Below are positions 54,695 through 64,000 of a DNA stretch of 64,000 bases, in pieces. Under the pieces are notes generated by a model that was not told the DNA's origin, did not search any database, and worked only from the letters and a program-made list of their open reading frames with translations. How positions within the stretch are numbered: the stretch's first letter is position 1; every line of letters starts with the position of its first letter. Source of the DNA: Gaertneriomyces semiglobifer. Its lineage: Eukaryota > Chytridiomycota > Chytridiomycetes > Spizellomycetales > Spizellomycetaceae. The translations under genes were made by a program, and so were the position numbers. The DNA lies in NCBI GenBank assembly GCA_025558075.1, contig JAHLKF010000009.1, positions 124,001 through 188,000 on the forward strand. Reading direction: 5' to 3'.

Positions 54695-55216
54695 ACCAGT
54701 CCTATGTTGCTGAAGTGTGTTTTTAGGTGGTTATCTTGTGGGTCAGGCAGGTAGTATAGCAAGAGTCAGTTATTTATTTTTTGCCATCTGTGTATGATGT
54801 GGTTTTATCCGTCGTGCTTCCTTTTGTAAATGCAATTTCTCTGAATCGATAATGACAATCTCGATAACAAAAGGATATTGCGATACTCATAGCTCCCAGG
54901 ACCGCTGAATTAGCAACCAGTCCCAGATAAATTTAAAGTAACCGCCTCAGTCGTTTACACTTGGTACTACACAAGATATTATACATTTACGTCGGAAACA
55001 AAATAATTAAATGCGTGGACGACTCCTAATTGGGACACGTTACAGTTAACAGACCCGGAAACCAAAATAATAATACGCGGACGACTTTAATTAGGGAACG
55101 TTACAGTAACAGACCTATCTGCTTGGGCGTCAGGCCCGAATACTGTTAGACTGACTACTATTTACAGGTCTCGTCCATCTGCCACACCCACACATCTGAC
55201 TTGTTAGTCTGCGACC
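54695..55216. other. Convergent spacer with a tandem repeat
   Basis: The 3' regions of the nucleolin-like gene (plus) and the DUF4360-like gene (minus). It includes the 60-bp repeat at 54994-55115; nothing else recognised. Confidence 0.5.
54994..55115. repeat. Imperfect tandem repeat, two units of about 60 bp
   Basis: Units at 54994-55055 and 55057-55115 share GGAAAC(C)AAAATAAT, GCG(T/C)GGACGACT and (C/A)GTTACAGT..AACAGACC. The GTTACAGT core resembles the termini of the foldback elements near 36.4 kb, but no inverted pair is formed. Confidence 0.75.
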
Positions 55217-56290
55217 TTATTTGTTGCACTTCTTCCACTGGAACTGGTAAACTTGGGTAACCTTGCCATCGACGGAGTCCGTGGTCAACACACCACCACC
55301 CTTGGTGTTCTTGGTGTTGTCCACGAAGATGGAGGTGTTGATGTTGACGGGACGCTGCTCACCACAGGTGGACCAGGATTGGGAGGTGAACTCCTGTAAA
55401 AACGCGTGTGAGGGGTTTACGAGTCAAAGGATAGTGCTACGAGCGATTGTACGTACGATCTCATCGTGAAGAGCGTAGTTGTTTGCGAAGGGACCCTTGA
55501 TGGTGGTCTCCGCAGTGGTCTGCACGAATCAGGACAGTTGTGAGCAAAATGTGCTGGTGCCAGGAACGCTCGCAAAACTTACGGTGCGGCCATCACCCTG
55601 GAAGTAGTAGATGGACTGCTGGCGACCGTTCACGTTCTTGTCTGTCAGAGTGAAAAGGATGTTTAAAAACTGTGTTCCTTTCGGCAGGAACCCTCACAAG
55701 TGACACTAACCCAACTCAGCCCAACCACGGAAGTCCGCAGAGGCAATGGAGTATTGCCAGCCACCAGGAATGTGCATCTTGATGTTCAATTGGCAGTTCT
55801 TGCGGTTCTCGGTACGAGGAATGCCCTAGATTGCGGAAAGGACGCGATTTCAGTATAAGGGCTTAACAAGTCAGATTTGGGCGATATGTACTCACCGGAC
55901 CAGCCGAAGCAACAAACTAGAACGAGATTAAGTGAGAAAATATTTGATGAGAAAGTGTTCAGCAATACACAGCAAAGCCGATATCCATCACTCACCTTGT
56001 CGAACAGAATGGTGAAAGACCGCTTGTCATCTATTACCAGCCATTCGTCAATATCCACCGCAATGATCTGACGCGCTCATTCGTTACTTACTGGCCAAAA
56101 TGAGGGAAGCAGAAGGACTTTGAGGGTTCCATGGGCATCCAGATCCGTTCCAAGCGATATTTTCAAAGTACACCTGGTTGATGTCAGGGACATCTGAGGG
56201 TGCAGCCGTCGTCTCGAGGTTGATGGGACTGGCCAAGGCAGTGGAGGCGAGAGCCACGGCAGCGCAAGGGAGGATGGTGCTAAACTTCAT
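55217..56290 (-). CDS. Secreted DUF4360-like protein
   Basis: Seven exons: 56290-56092, 56030-55996, 55916-55896, 55825-55711, 55641-55583, 55519-55457 and 55393-55217, 222 aa. The 61-nt first intron is set by phase; a nearer acceptor at 56068 would break the frame. A signal peptide is clear (MKFSTILPCAAVALASTALA). The mature protein shows the DUF4360 layout: NGSGCP near the start, DKRSFTILFDKFVASAGPG, a Cys in NRKNCQLNI, IPGGWQYSIASADFRGWAEL, SIYYFQGDG, WSTCGEQRPVNINTS and a final WKKC. Four Cys would form two disulfides. The family occurs in fungi and bacteria with no established function; a wall or secreted structural role is a guess. Exon 3 is only 21 nt. Confidence 0.85.
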
Positions 56291-56390
56291 AGTTGCGATA
56301 TATGAGGCAAGGTGTGATGGTCAGTCAAAGGTGATGTGGAGAGACGAGTTGTGGGATGAGAGGTGAAAAGCCCAAAGGGGGGGGCCGGCC

Positions 56391-56400
56391 CTTTTTATAC
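56391..56400 (-). promoter_or_regulatory. TATA-like box of the DUF4360-like gene
   Basis: GTATAAAAAG on the minus strand, about 100 bp upstream of the ATG at 56290, next to a GC-rich GGGCCGGCC. The position suits a core promoter of a secreted-protein gene. Confidence 0.55.
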
Positions 56401-56789
56401 TTGATCGTCCAGGATTTCTCTCTCGGAGCTGAGCTAGCATTCGTGCGAGTTACGCCAACTCAGCACAGCAGTGCACCCCATGCAATCTCTGCAATCATGG
56501 CGCCGACGCACAAATAAGTCCAAAGCGGAAAGGTTCCCGCGCTTCTTTCACGATCTTTCACAACGAGAGTACTCCGTACAACGTCTCTATCATTTCCGCG
56601 GCGCACAACAGCTTCCAAAGAGGATCAGCAACCGCGTTCGCTTATTATCTTCCGCAGCACAGCAAGCAGCTGGCGCACCTCACCGGAGGTGGACAAGCCA
56701 ACACCAACAATATGCGCAGACGCGCCTCACGGTACTCGGCCGGATTCTGGAGGAGGACAAGCAGATCATGGACCCCAGCATCTAAAGGA

Positions 56790-57030
56790 AAAAAAATAAT
56801 TTAAAAATGTCAACGGAGGCCATGAATTTAAGGGTGCCATCCGCGGTAACACGCTCAGAATATTTGGCATCATGGAACGGATGACTAGGCTTGGCCACAT
56901 TCCGATTCCGCAACGGTGCCCCCAAGAAACCATGCAAACATTGGTGACAAAGGTTTTCCATCCAGAAGTTGGGGTTCTGCTTCCGTAGCTTGTAAGCCTC
57001 GTTCGAATCAACTTGGCAAATAGCACCTTC
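56790..57030 (-). pseudogene. Protein-like remnant of unknown family
   Basis: On the minus strand one frame reads QVDSNEAYKLRKQNPNFWM, then LCHQCLHGFLGAPLRNRN and HDAKYSERVTADGTLKF, without stops for about 75 codons. Another piece (SGWIPQFVPEGLSF) lies upstream near 57170-57210, followed by GTAGGT. The pieces cannot be joined in frame. Its position beside a tRNA gene suggests debris of an inserted element, but no transposase motif is visible. Confidence 0.3.
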
Positions 57031-57397
57031 ACGTCATGGATAGACGGGCGGTCACTGTGCACCATAGTGCGATAGCAGCAACAGCACAATACTACTAGGT
57101 TATGGTCAATGGCCCCATCATTATCCAATTATATTCACCGGTGGGGTTCGAGGCATACCTACAAAGCTAAGCCCCTCTGGCACAAATTGGGGTATCCAAC
57201 CACTGTTGAACCTTTGTGCAGTGGATGAAAGTAGATCAAGACGTCTACATGCTGATCTACTATCGATATGCTCGTTCCACCTCGGCAACTTTGTTGGTGC
57301 ATAAAAGGCCTCTGGGTTCTGTTGTGGACGATCGACGACCGCGGATTCGCAAAACGCGCGGTGAAAAGGCTCGCACAGGAAAATCACAAAAAGGAAA

Positions 57398-57471
57398 TGC
57401 TCCGCACAGGGATCGAACCTGTGACCTTGGCGTTATTAGCACCACGCTCTGACCAACTGAGCTAGCGGAGC
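57398..57471 (-). tRNA. tRNA-Ile (anticodon AAT), second copy
   Basis: Identical over all 74 nt to the tRNA-Ile at 13472-13545. The flanking sequences are not obviously duplicated. It lies 134 bp upstream of the CFAP54-like start, on the opposite strand. Confidence 0.95.
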
Positions 57472-57604
57472 TGTTATGATTGCTTCGGTGCATTTAAGAA
57501 CATGACTCATACCATTATGTCATCTGACTCCGACCACTTGCGCGCGTCGGTCACCTTTGTCATTTCGATGTTCATCTTGAACGGCGGGAAGTAGCTTGCC
57601 TAGA

Positions 57605-60600
57605 ATGACCACCACCGCCGATAACATCCTGGGAGCGACTCCTCCGCATTCACAACACTCGCGCTTTTTGCTGCATCCGACTGGGAATCATGCGACTGCT
57701 AAACCTTCCTTTCGGGGTGTTTTCTCGAAACCGTTGCCAGAATGGCTCACGCTTCCTCGGCCCATCCCAAGACTCACATCGGGAGACATTATTTTGAGTA
57801 GAGATGCCGTTCATAGAGAGTCAACTGCCGCTAGCGACCCTCTACTAGGACGACTAACACCGAAAGCACTGCACGACGTGTTTGAAGCTCAAGTCCGCTA
57901 TCTGCTGGAAAGGTTCAGGGAGCTGTCCCGATCCTGGGGGAAGACTGATGATGACACCTCACGGAGCAGAGATATGGCTGAACCTCTAGCAATAAAGTCC
58001 AAAGTTCAAAGTACGAATGCTAGGATGAGAGTGTTAAAGTCACAACTGAAAGATACGTGGGAAAGTTTCCGTTCCCTCCTGGACTGGGAGCCGTTTTTAA
58101 GTCGGGTCGTCTCCACTGGAGAGGAACTCGTTGGCCTCCATGGCATGTTCAACGTGGCCAGAGAAGTTTGCTTCAGTGAGTTTTTAGCTCAAGTCGACAA
58201 CGGTACTGTGCCGGCAGAAGACATAGTGGACTCCTCAAACGCTCTATTATCATTGAGATACCGGACCAGATATGGCTTAGCTATGTGTGACTACTTGCAA
58301 TGCATATATTTGGATCCGAGTATGGACGATAGCACGACCATTGAAGGGTCCCTAACATCACTTGACGATATGCTTGAACTCATGGAATCTTGCGCGGCAG
58401 AGGAAGCGACAGCTGGACTGGCGTACTGGGGCAGTGTCATGATTCGTAAGCTTGTAGATCGCATGTCAAAGTGCAACAAATGGAGTGAAGTATGTTTAGC
58501 TGGTGCGCCAATGTTTTGAGTGCCATTGGCTGGACTTCTCAGCTCAGCATCCATTATAGGTGATTGAACCACTGTCAAAGATGGTCGGCTGTTTAACCAG
58601 TTGCAAACCAATGCTTTCACCTACCTATTTGCCGTGGGTGACAGATTGCTTTGTTACGCTGTATGACGCGCATTTGCATTTAGAAAACTTCGAACAAGCA
58701 GCTGCTACCGTACACGAGGCCTTCTCGCACCTTTCTCACGCCGGGCCTAGCGATTCAATTATCGTCATTCAAATCCACCGATTGAAGACGATCTTATTTG
58801 GGTTACAAATGCGCGATATTGCTGCCGGGCGTCATCGTTCAGATATCACGGAAGGCGCCCTCATAGCGAAGCTTGAGCAGACCAAACAGTATCTCCCTGG
58901 TAATAACCAAAGAGATAACGGTGTTAGTAGTATACCTGTAGAAGGCTCCGCATTTTCTCTACCGGTGTCCGCGCCGTTCTACGCCTCCACAGCGGCTCAC
59001 TCGCAATTTGATCTGGGTTCTGTGCAAAGCATTATTCATGGATTACCTCCCCTCTACATTGGTCGATCGTCTATTTCGGGAGAACCTCATAACACCAAGC
59101 TAAAAGAACCACTATCGAAAACAAGCACTACTGGCGCGGCAGCCGTGAGAACACTGAGCGTGAGAGCGCTCAATCAGTTACAAGAGGGTGAGGGAGCCGC
59201 AGGTTATCGCCCAATTGGGGGAGGGCGTCGAAGAGTGAGCGTCCTCACAAATCGGCTTAGTGTAAGCGCCATGAGTATGAGCGACGTGGAAAGTTTGGTT
59301 GAGTACGGTCTGCGAGAAGAAAGCATAGTATTGGAAGAAGACGAACACAAAGACACCATCATGGAGGAACCACAGCAGGCACAAAATCGACCAACTGGTA
59401 GACTCAAAAAGCAACCACGCGTTGCCAAACCTCGTCGTAAGCGCCCTCCAGCCTCCGAACCTCTTTCAGAGGAAGATATTGAACGACGCCAGATACTTTC
59501 TGAAATACTTTTGGGCCTGATTCCCTTCCCGGATGATGCATTGCGCCTTTATGTTCTTATTGAAGCCATTCGGTGCCTAAGCGATCAGTTAAGTGGTTTG
59601 TACCTCGTGGATGTAAGGCCTTGGTCAGATCGAAGTCGCGCCGAGCAGGTTCGCATCGTGTTGTTGGACGTTGTATTTGACATGATCTTCTGTCCGCCTG
59701 GGAAGTTCTTGGCCACCGCCCTGACAACCCGACAAACAGCTACACTGGCGGCCTCCAAGCGAATGCCTGGCCCAACCGAGATCTCTGAGCTGATATCCTC
59801 ACAACGCCTCAACATGCTACGGTTACCAGCCATAATGACATTCATGCGAGCACTCTTTACGGCGAGAATGTGGGAACGATATACGGTTTTTGCGAGAATG
59901 CTAGACGCCGTCATGCTGGATGATCGAGCGTTTGATGGCGACAAGGATTTGAAGGCATCGGCAGAAAAAGAAGTGGTTCTTCGACTCTCAATGATCAACT
60001 TTTTAAATGTCACTAACGACGGCAGCAAGGTTCGCATCAACGAGAACGAATTGGCGGTGTCACCCCAAGTTCACACCGCTTTGCTTGCGGTACTGTCAAG
60101 CTTGAGTTCCTCCTTGAATGATCCCGGGCTCTGTGCTCGCTTTCCCCGTATGTTTATCGACATTTCCAAGCGGTTATGGAGCTGCATTGAACCCGTATTC
60201 AACCGTGTGCAAGCTTTGAGCCTGGATGATATCCACGTTGTGACAATGAGATGTATTCAAGGGGTAATTAGCGAATTATTTACCGAAGCCGTGGGAACAT
60301 TAAAGGAATCCGAAATCTTATGGGCACTGGATATTGCGAGCATTTTGGGCAGACTGTTACAAAACGTTGGAGAATATGCAGATGCCGTCACTGTGTATTC
60401 CGATGCTGTTGAATGGATTGAGCATTTTCGGAAAGCGAAGGGACGGAAGGCGGCTGTCTTCATACCCAAATATTCATTGTCGGACACAGATCACTCTGCG
60501 GTAAACATTCAGCAAACTCTAGCATGCAGAGCGGTGGAGATGTGTACGTCTTTGTTCAGGACCTATATGAGACATACGTATCAAGCGAGCCTATTTGAAC

Positions 60601-63600
60601 ATGCACGTAAAACTGATGTGCACAGGCGGCTAAGGCATGTGAAACGGGGAGGCGTGCCAGAACCAAAGACACTACCGGATGAAGTGAATATGCAAGAATT
60701 CTGCCGTGATGACGAAGTTCTTAGGGCAATATTCCTTTGCGTACACGTCGGGGAAGGAGCCAGCGCTAGCGAGCAGGAAAAAGGAGAGATATTGTCTGGT
60801 GCAGCGAACGCTTTGACGAAGGTCGAAGGAGCCGAACGGCGGCTTTTGGCAGCATTAAAGAGTCCCAGCCTTCAGCAGATAGAAGAGACGGCTGTCCCGC
60901 TCCCACCCGCCTTTGTCAGTCGAAGCATGACGTCGATAACCGTTCGCCCCAGACATGTAGCACTGCTGGACAGAATCAACGGGCGGCAGCGGACGCCTAG
61001 CGGGTATCAGGTTTTCTGCCGCGCACTTCCAATTACTAGTGCCACAGTGGCAGCACCAGTAGTGTCCATTAACGATGTCAATTTTCCTGGAACAGGTGAA
61101 GTACGGTCATATACCTCCGATTTGACGTTTACAATCACTGGGTTGGCGCCACATACGGCATACATTTTAGCATTGCGAGCCACGGATGAAAGCGGGGGCC
61201 CCATCTCAGGCATTGGACATGCAACAAGCCGTATCGTTACAATATTGCCGGTACCTATGCTGTTGTGCTGGGGTCTGATTTCGGAAGTCGCAGAATCCGC
61301 GCACGCAAGCGACATTGCGAACATTGCGTGGGAAAAAGTTAGGGGCAGAATTATGCGGTGGGACTGTGGGGAGGAAGTGATTCGCGCCCTGGATTGCGGT
61401 GAAGGTACTGCGTTGTGTGAGACCGACGAAACTTACTTCCGGCTGGTGGAGAACATATCGGAGTTTGCTCCGCCGCTGTGTAAAAGCTTCAGCCATACTC
61501 TTCACCTTTATATTGCACGGCAATTGCGAAAAGATGACCCCCGAGCGCTAGAAACAACGAAGTTGGAGAGCTTGCCCGACTCGATTGTTGCCGTCTTCTA
61601 ATGATCGGCGTCGAGGTTGCACGTACCCAGAATGATGTGAAGGAAATGCTGGTGTGCTGCGTCCGATGCTGGGAAGTGATGCAGCCTGTACTGCATTCCA
61701 ACGGACGCGACTGCTGTGATATTCTGCCTCAACTCAGATTAAACAAGCGGAGACCGTCCACAGCATCTGCAAACTTCATCACATATCTTCTGACAAAGTG
61801 CTTTGACACATTCGTACAATGCTATGCAGCCCTACAACCCTCAGACAGGGCGAAGGCTGTACATAATTACTTTGCCGCGGTTGCTTTGCATTTAGTGCAG
61901 CATTTGCTGGCGCGCGGCGACAAGCAGCGCGGGCAGAAAGTTGCTGAAGCCGCGTTGTTGCTGATTCGCAAGGTTATTGATGAGGACATGGTGGATGCCG
62001 TAGGGGACTCTAGATTGAATGACAAGGCACACATCGGCACCGGCAAAAAAAAGGACCTCCTTTTAAGCCACGTTGTGTACCATGCTTGGAAATCATGCAC
62101 GTCCGACCCAACCTTCGGTTATGATGTTTGCTTCGATCCTAGGCGACGAGACAACGCGTACCTTACAGCTGTATGTGACGCACTCGACGTTGAAGTATTC
62201 CGCATAACCGTTCAGCCCATCAAGCAGTTGCAGCCAGCAGCTTCAACTGCATCCCTCTCGGCGGCACCAAGCACGGCCGCTCTCCTACGTGTCCGGGGTA
62301 ATACCCCTATTGTGTCGCTACTGACGCTACTTGTCCAGTCTCCGGCGAGCGCCATAGATCAACTGCATGCGAGCCGTACTGCAAAGGAATACGCACGTCT
62401 GGCCGCTTGCGTTGCTTCAGAAGGCATGCTCATCGCGCCAGAGGCGATTGTGAAACTGTGCGCTGAAGTAGAAGAGTGGCTAGTGAGCAGAAACCTGGGA
62501 ATTTTATGCTTTGAGGAGGGCACCAAAGATCGCAATCGTAAGCGTAAAGACCTCTTTAAAGAAACCAGTGGACAGGGAGGATTTGATGATCTTAGAGGAC
62601 GATCAAAGAAAAGGTACTTTCAGTTACGTGCTGTTTCTTTGTAAAGGATTGTAGTCGGACTGATATGAACCCTCCTACCGGTGACAGAGGTCGCAAACCC
62701 AGTCTTGCGCACACTGGAGGACCTGTAAACTCTTTTGCAGCCAAAGGGCACCGAAATGACGACTCTGTAAAGCGCTTTACAGATAACATCAACGAGGAGT
62801 CTGATGATGCAGATATAGACAGCCCGAGCTCACCACCAGGCCGTCGCATCAGTCGCTCGCCAGAGCGTTCACCAGGTCGACTGAATGGCCCTCCTTTTCG
62901 AAAGCAGTCCATTTCGCCCAGGCGACAGAAGTCGGCGTCTAAGCAGCGCTCATCCAGCCCTCAGGAACAGCCTGAAAGTACAGCCCAAAGACGTAAGCAA
63001 CGGCAAGCTTTACTTTCATCATTTCCGGCGGACGTGAGAGAACGCGTCGACCAGGCCGCGCGCGTTTTAGACTCTACACTTGTTGGCATGTGGCGACGCC
63101 GCAGGTATGCTAGGCGTGCACGAGCAATTGTGGCGTATGAAGGGGAAAGCAGGGCAAGACTCGCTTTTAGCCGTGGAATAGCGGCCTGGGTGATGACAGA
63201 ACGCGATATTGGCGTGCGGCCGTCGGTGCAGCCTGATCGGCTCCATGTGTTGGATCCCGCTTTTTTTTGCGCCGTTGGTACTTTCCATACTTCGCTTACG
63301 CCGACACAGCGAGCCACATTGCTGTCCGCGTTGCAAAGTCTGACACAGTCTGTGGTTCACGCTTCGCGAGCTGAGGCATATCCCTTACTTGTAAATTTCG
63401 CTACTGTCTTTGCGGAGGTGTATCGCAGAGGCATCCTCAATGGGCATTTTGCCAAGAATGACGTGGAGAAGGGGCTATGGAAAGCTTGGAGGGTGGTAGC
63501 GGACTGTGTGATTCACATGCTGAATAAACTGGAGTTGGAACAAGAAGAAAGCGACATTGGCGCATCATTCTCAACAGCTAGGGTAAGAACATCCTTGTCC

Positions 63601-64000
63601 AATCGTATCAGTCATATTCACCTAAGACATCATTATGCATTAGTGGCTAGATAGGAATGGAATGCCTCATACAATGCACCTCCCACTCCATGCGATTGCC
63701 TTGTTTCTCCAACAGACACAGGCAGTGCTCTACGTAGCGCGCAAAATTCGCCTCATGGAATATTTTCTCGCTCAAAGCCTGCCCACGCTAGATTTGGTTG
63801 CACCTCTCCATGGGGCGCACGTCCTCCACTCAACATACCTACATGAACCGAGCGCGGCCGGGCTCCTAAATGTCATACGATCTTACGAGCAACTGCACCA
63901 CAACTTTCCGACTACCGCACGGCCACGCGCGACATTCGTGGCGTGGACCCTTATGTCTCACGCCTTACTTCTTTTGGGTGTGGGGGACCGTCCCAGTGCT
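57605..64000 (+). CDS. CFAP54: CFAP54-like flagellar central-apparatus protein (partial, runs off right edge)
   Basis: Five exons are visible: 57605-58489, 58560-61586, 61631-62613, 62655-63582 and 63716-64000 (open), about 2036 codons. Introns are 70, 44 (weak donor GTTGCC), 41 and 133 nt; all phases agree. The large helical protein has no membrane segment. The main clue is a fibronectin-III-like segment in exon 2 (about residues 1115-1195): GYQVFCRALP, VSINDVNFPGTGEVRSY, FTITGLAPHTAYILALRAT, then SRIVTILPVPMLLCWGLISE. This order (a short domain with PGTGE, then helices) is what I recall of CFAP54, a 3000-residue protein of the C1d projection of motile flagella. The N-terminal repeats of helices fit too. 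The identity rests on memory of motifs. If correct, it shows that the organism makes motile flagellated cells. Confidence 0.65.

Larger units (their letters stand above)
56291..57397. other. Upstream region and decayed coding fragment
   Basis: Promoter of the DUF4360-like gene followed by the minus-strand remnant at 56790-57030 and spacer up to the tRNA-Ile. Plus-strand ORFs of 60-105 codons show no motifs. Confidence 0.4.

Noticed and set aside
56031..56091. Nearer acceptor at 56068 for intron 1 of the DUF4360-like gene
   Set aside because: It would give a 24-nt intron and a frameshift to an early stop. The acceptor at 56031 keeps frame and restores the expected spacing after GSGCP.
61587..61630. 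Splitting the CFAP54-like gene into two genes at the stop near 61601
   Set aside because: A 44-nt GT-AG intron joins the frames in phase, and the next intron of the same gene is equally short (41 nt).

Overview
The window looks like nuclear DNA of a zoosporic (flagellated) early-diverging fungus, most likely a chytrid. The evidence is: protein genes split by short GT-AG introns (mostly 55-85 nt, some only 41-44 nt); fungal-type genes (CYP51, a multi-domain hybrid histidine kinase, a DUF4360-like secreted protein); a very large gene resembling CFAP54, a central-apparatus protein of motile flagella; and a type III glutamine synthetase, a form unusual in the familiar (Dikarya) fungi. All identifications are by eye from motifs. 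No database search was run.

Layout. 1-3.4 kb: an SH3-DH-PH Rho GEF running off the left edge (minus). 3.4-7 kb: gene-poor, with a decayed ORF and a direct repeat. 7-12.3 kb: a double hybrid histidine kinase. 12.8-13.5 kb: tRNA-Thr(CGT) and tRNA-Ile(AAT). 13.8-16 kb: a disordered protein of unknown function. 17.4-18.4 kb: a DsbA/FrnE-type oxidoreductase. 18.4-36.5 kb: an accessory, repeat-rich region. It holds two copies of an unknown gene, a possible small membrane peptide, a GIY-YIG-like protein family (one copy broken by a 29-bp duplication, one heavily decayed, one distant remnant), a nested ADP-ribosyltransferase-like gene, tRNA-Trp and many tRNA-Trp-derived fragments, a five-exon 7TM receptor-like gene, a second tRNA-Thr (TGT) inside a duplicated segment, a caspase/legumain-like clan CD gene, and several tiny foldback elements. 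37.2-55 kb: a housekeeping block with CYP51, RPL8/uL2, RPS20/uS10, glutamine synthetase III, the PheRS beta subunit, a CSN12-like PCI protein divergent from PAF1, and a nucleolin/NSR1-like protein. 55.2-56.3 kb: the DUF4360-like secreted protein. 57.4 kb: a second identical tRNA-Ile. 57.6-64 kb: the N-terminal two thirds of the CFAP54-like gene, running off the right edge.

How genes work together. The housekeeping genes serve translation (RPL8, RPS20, PheRS, tRNAs), ribosome biogenesis (NSR1), transcription and mRNA handling (PAF1, CSN12), sterol synthesis (CYP51) and nitrogen assimilation (GSIII). The kinase, Rho GEF and 7TM protein are signalling components. The most unusual material is at 22-36.5 kb. 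There, foldback elements of about 47-65 bp sharing the terminal inverted repeat core TGTCACAGTCC or TGTTACAGTCC, two of them with clear 5-bp target-site duplications, all lie in or beside copies of the GIY-YIG-like family. Whether that protein family mobilises them is only a hypothesis.
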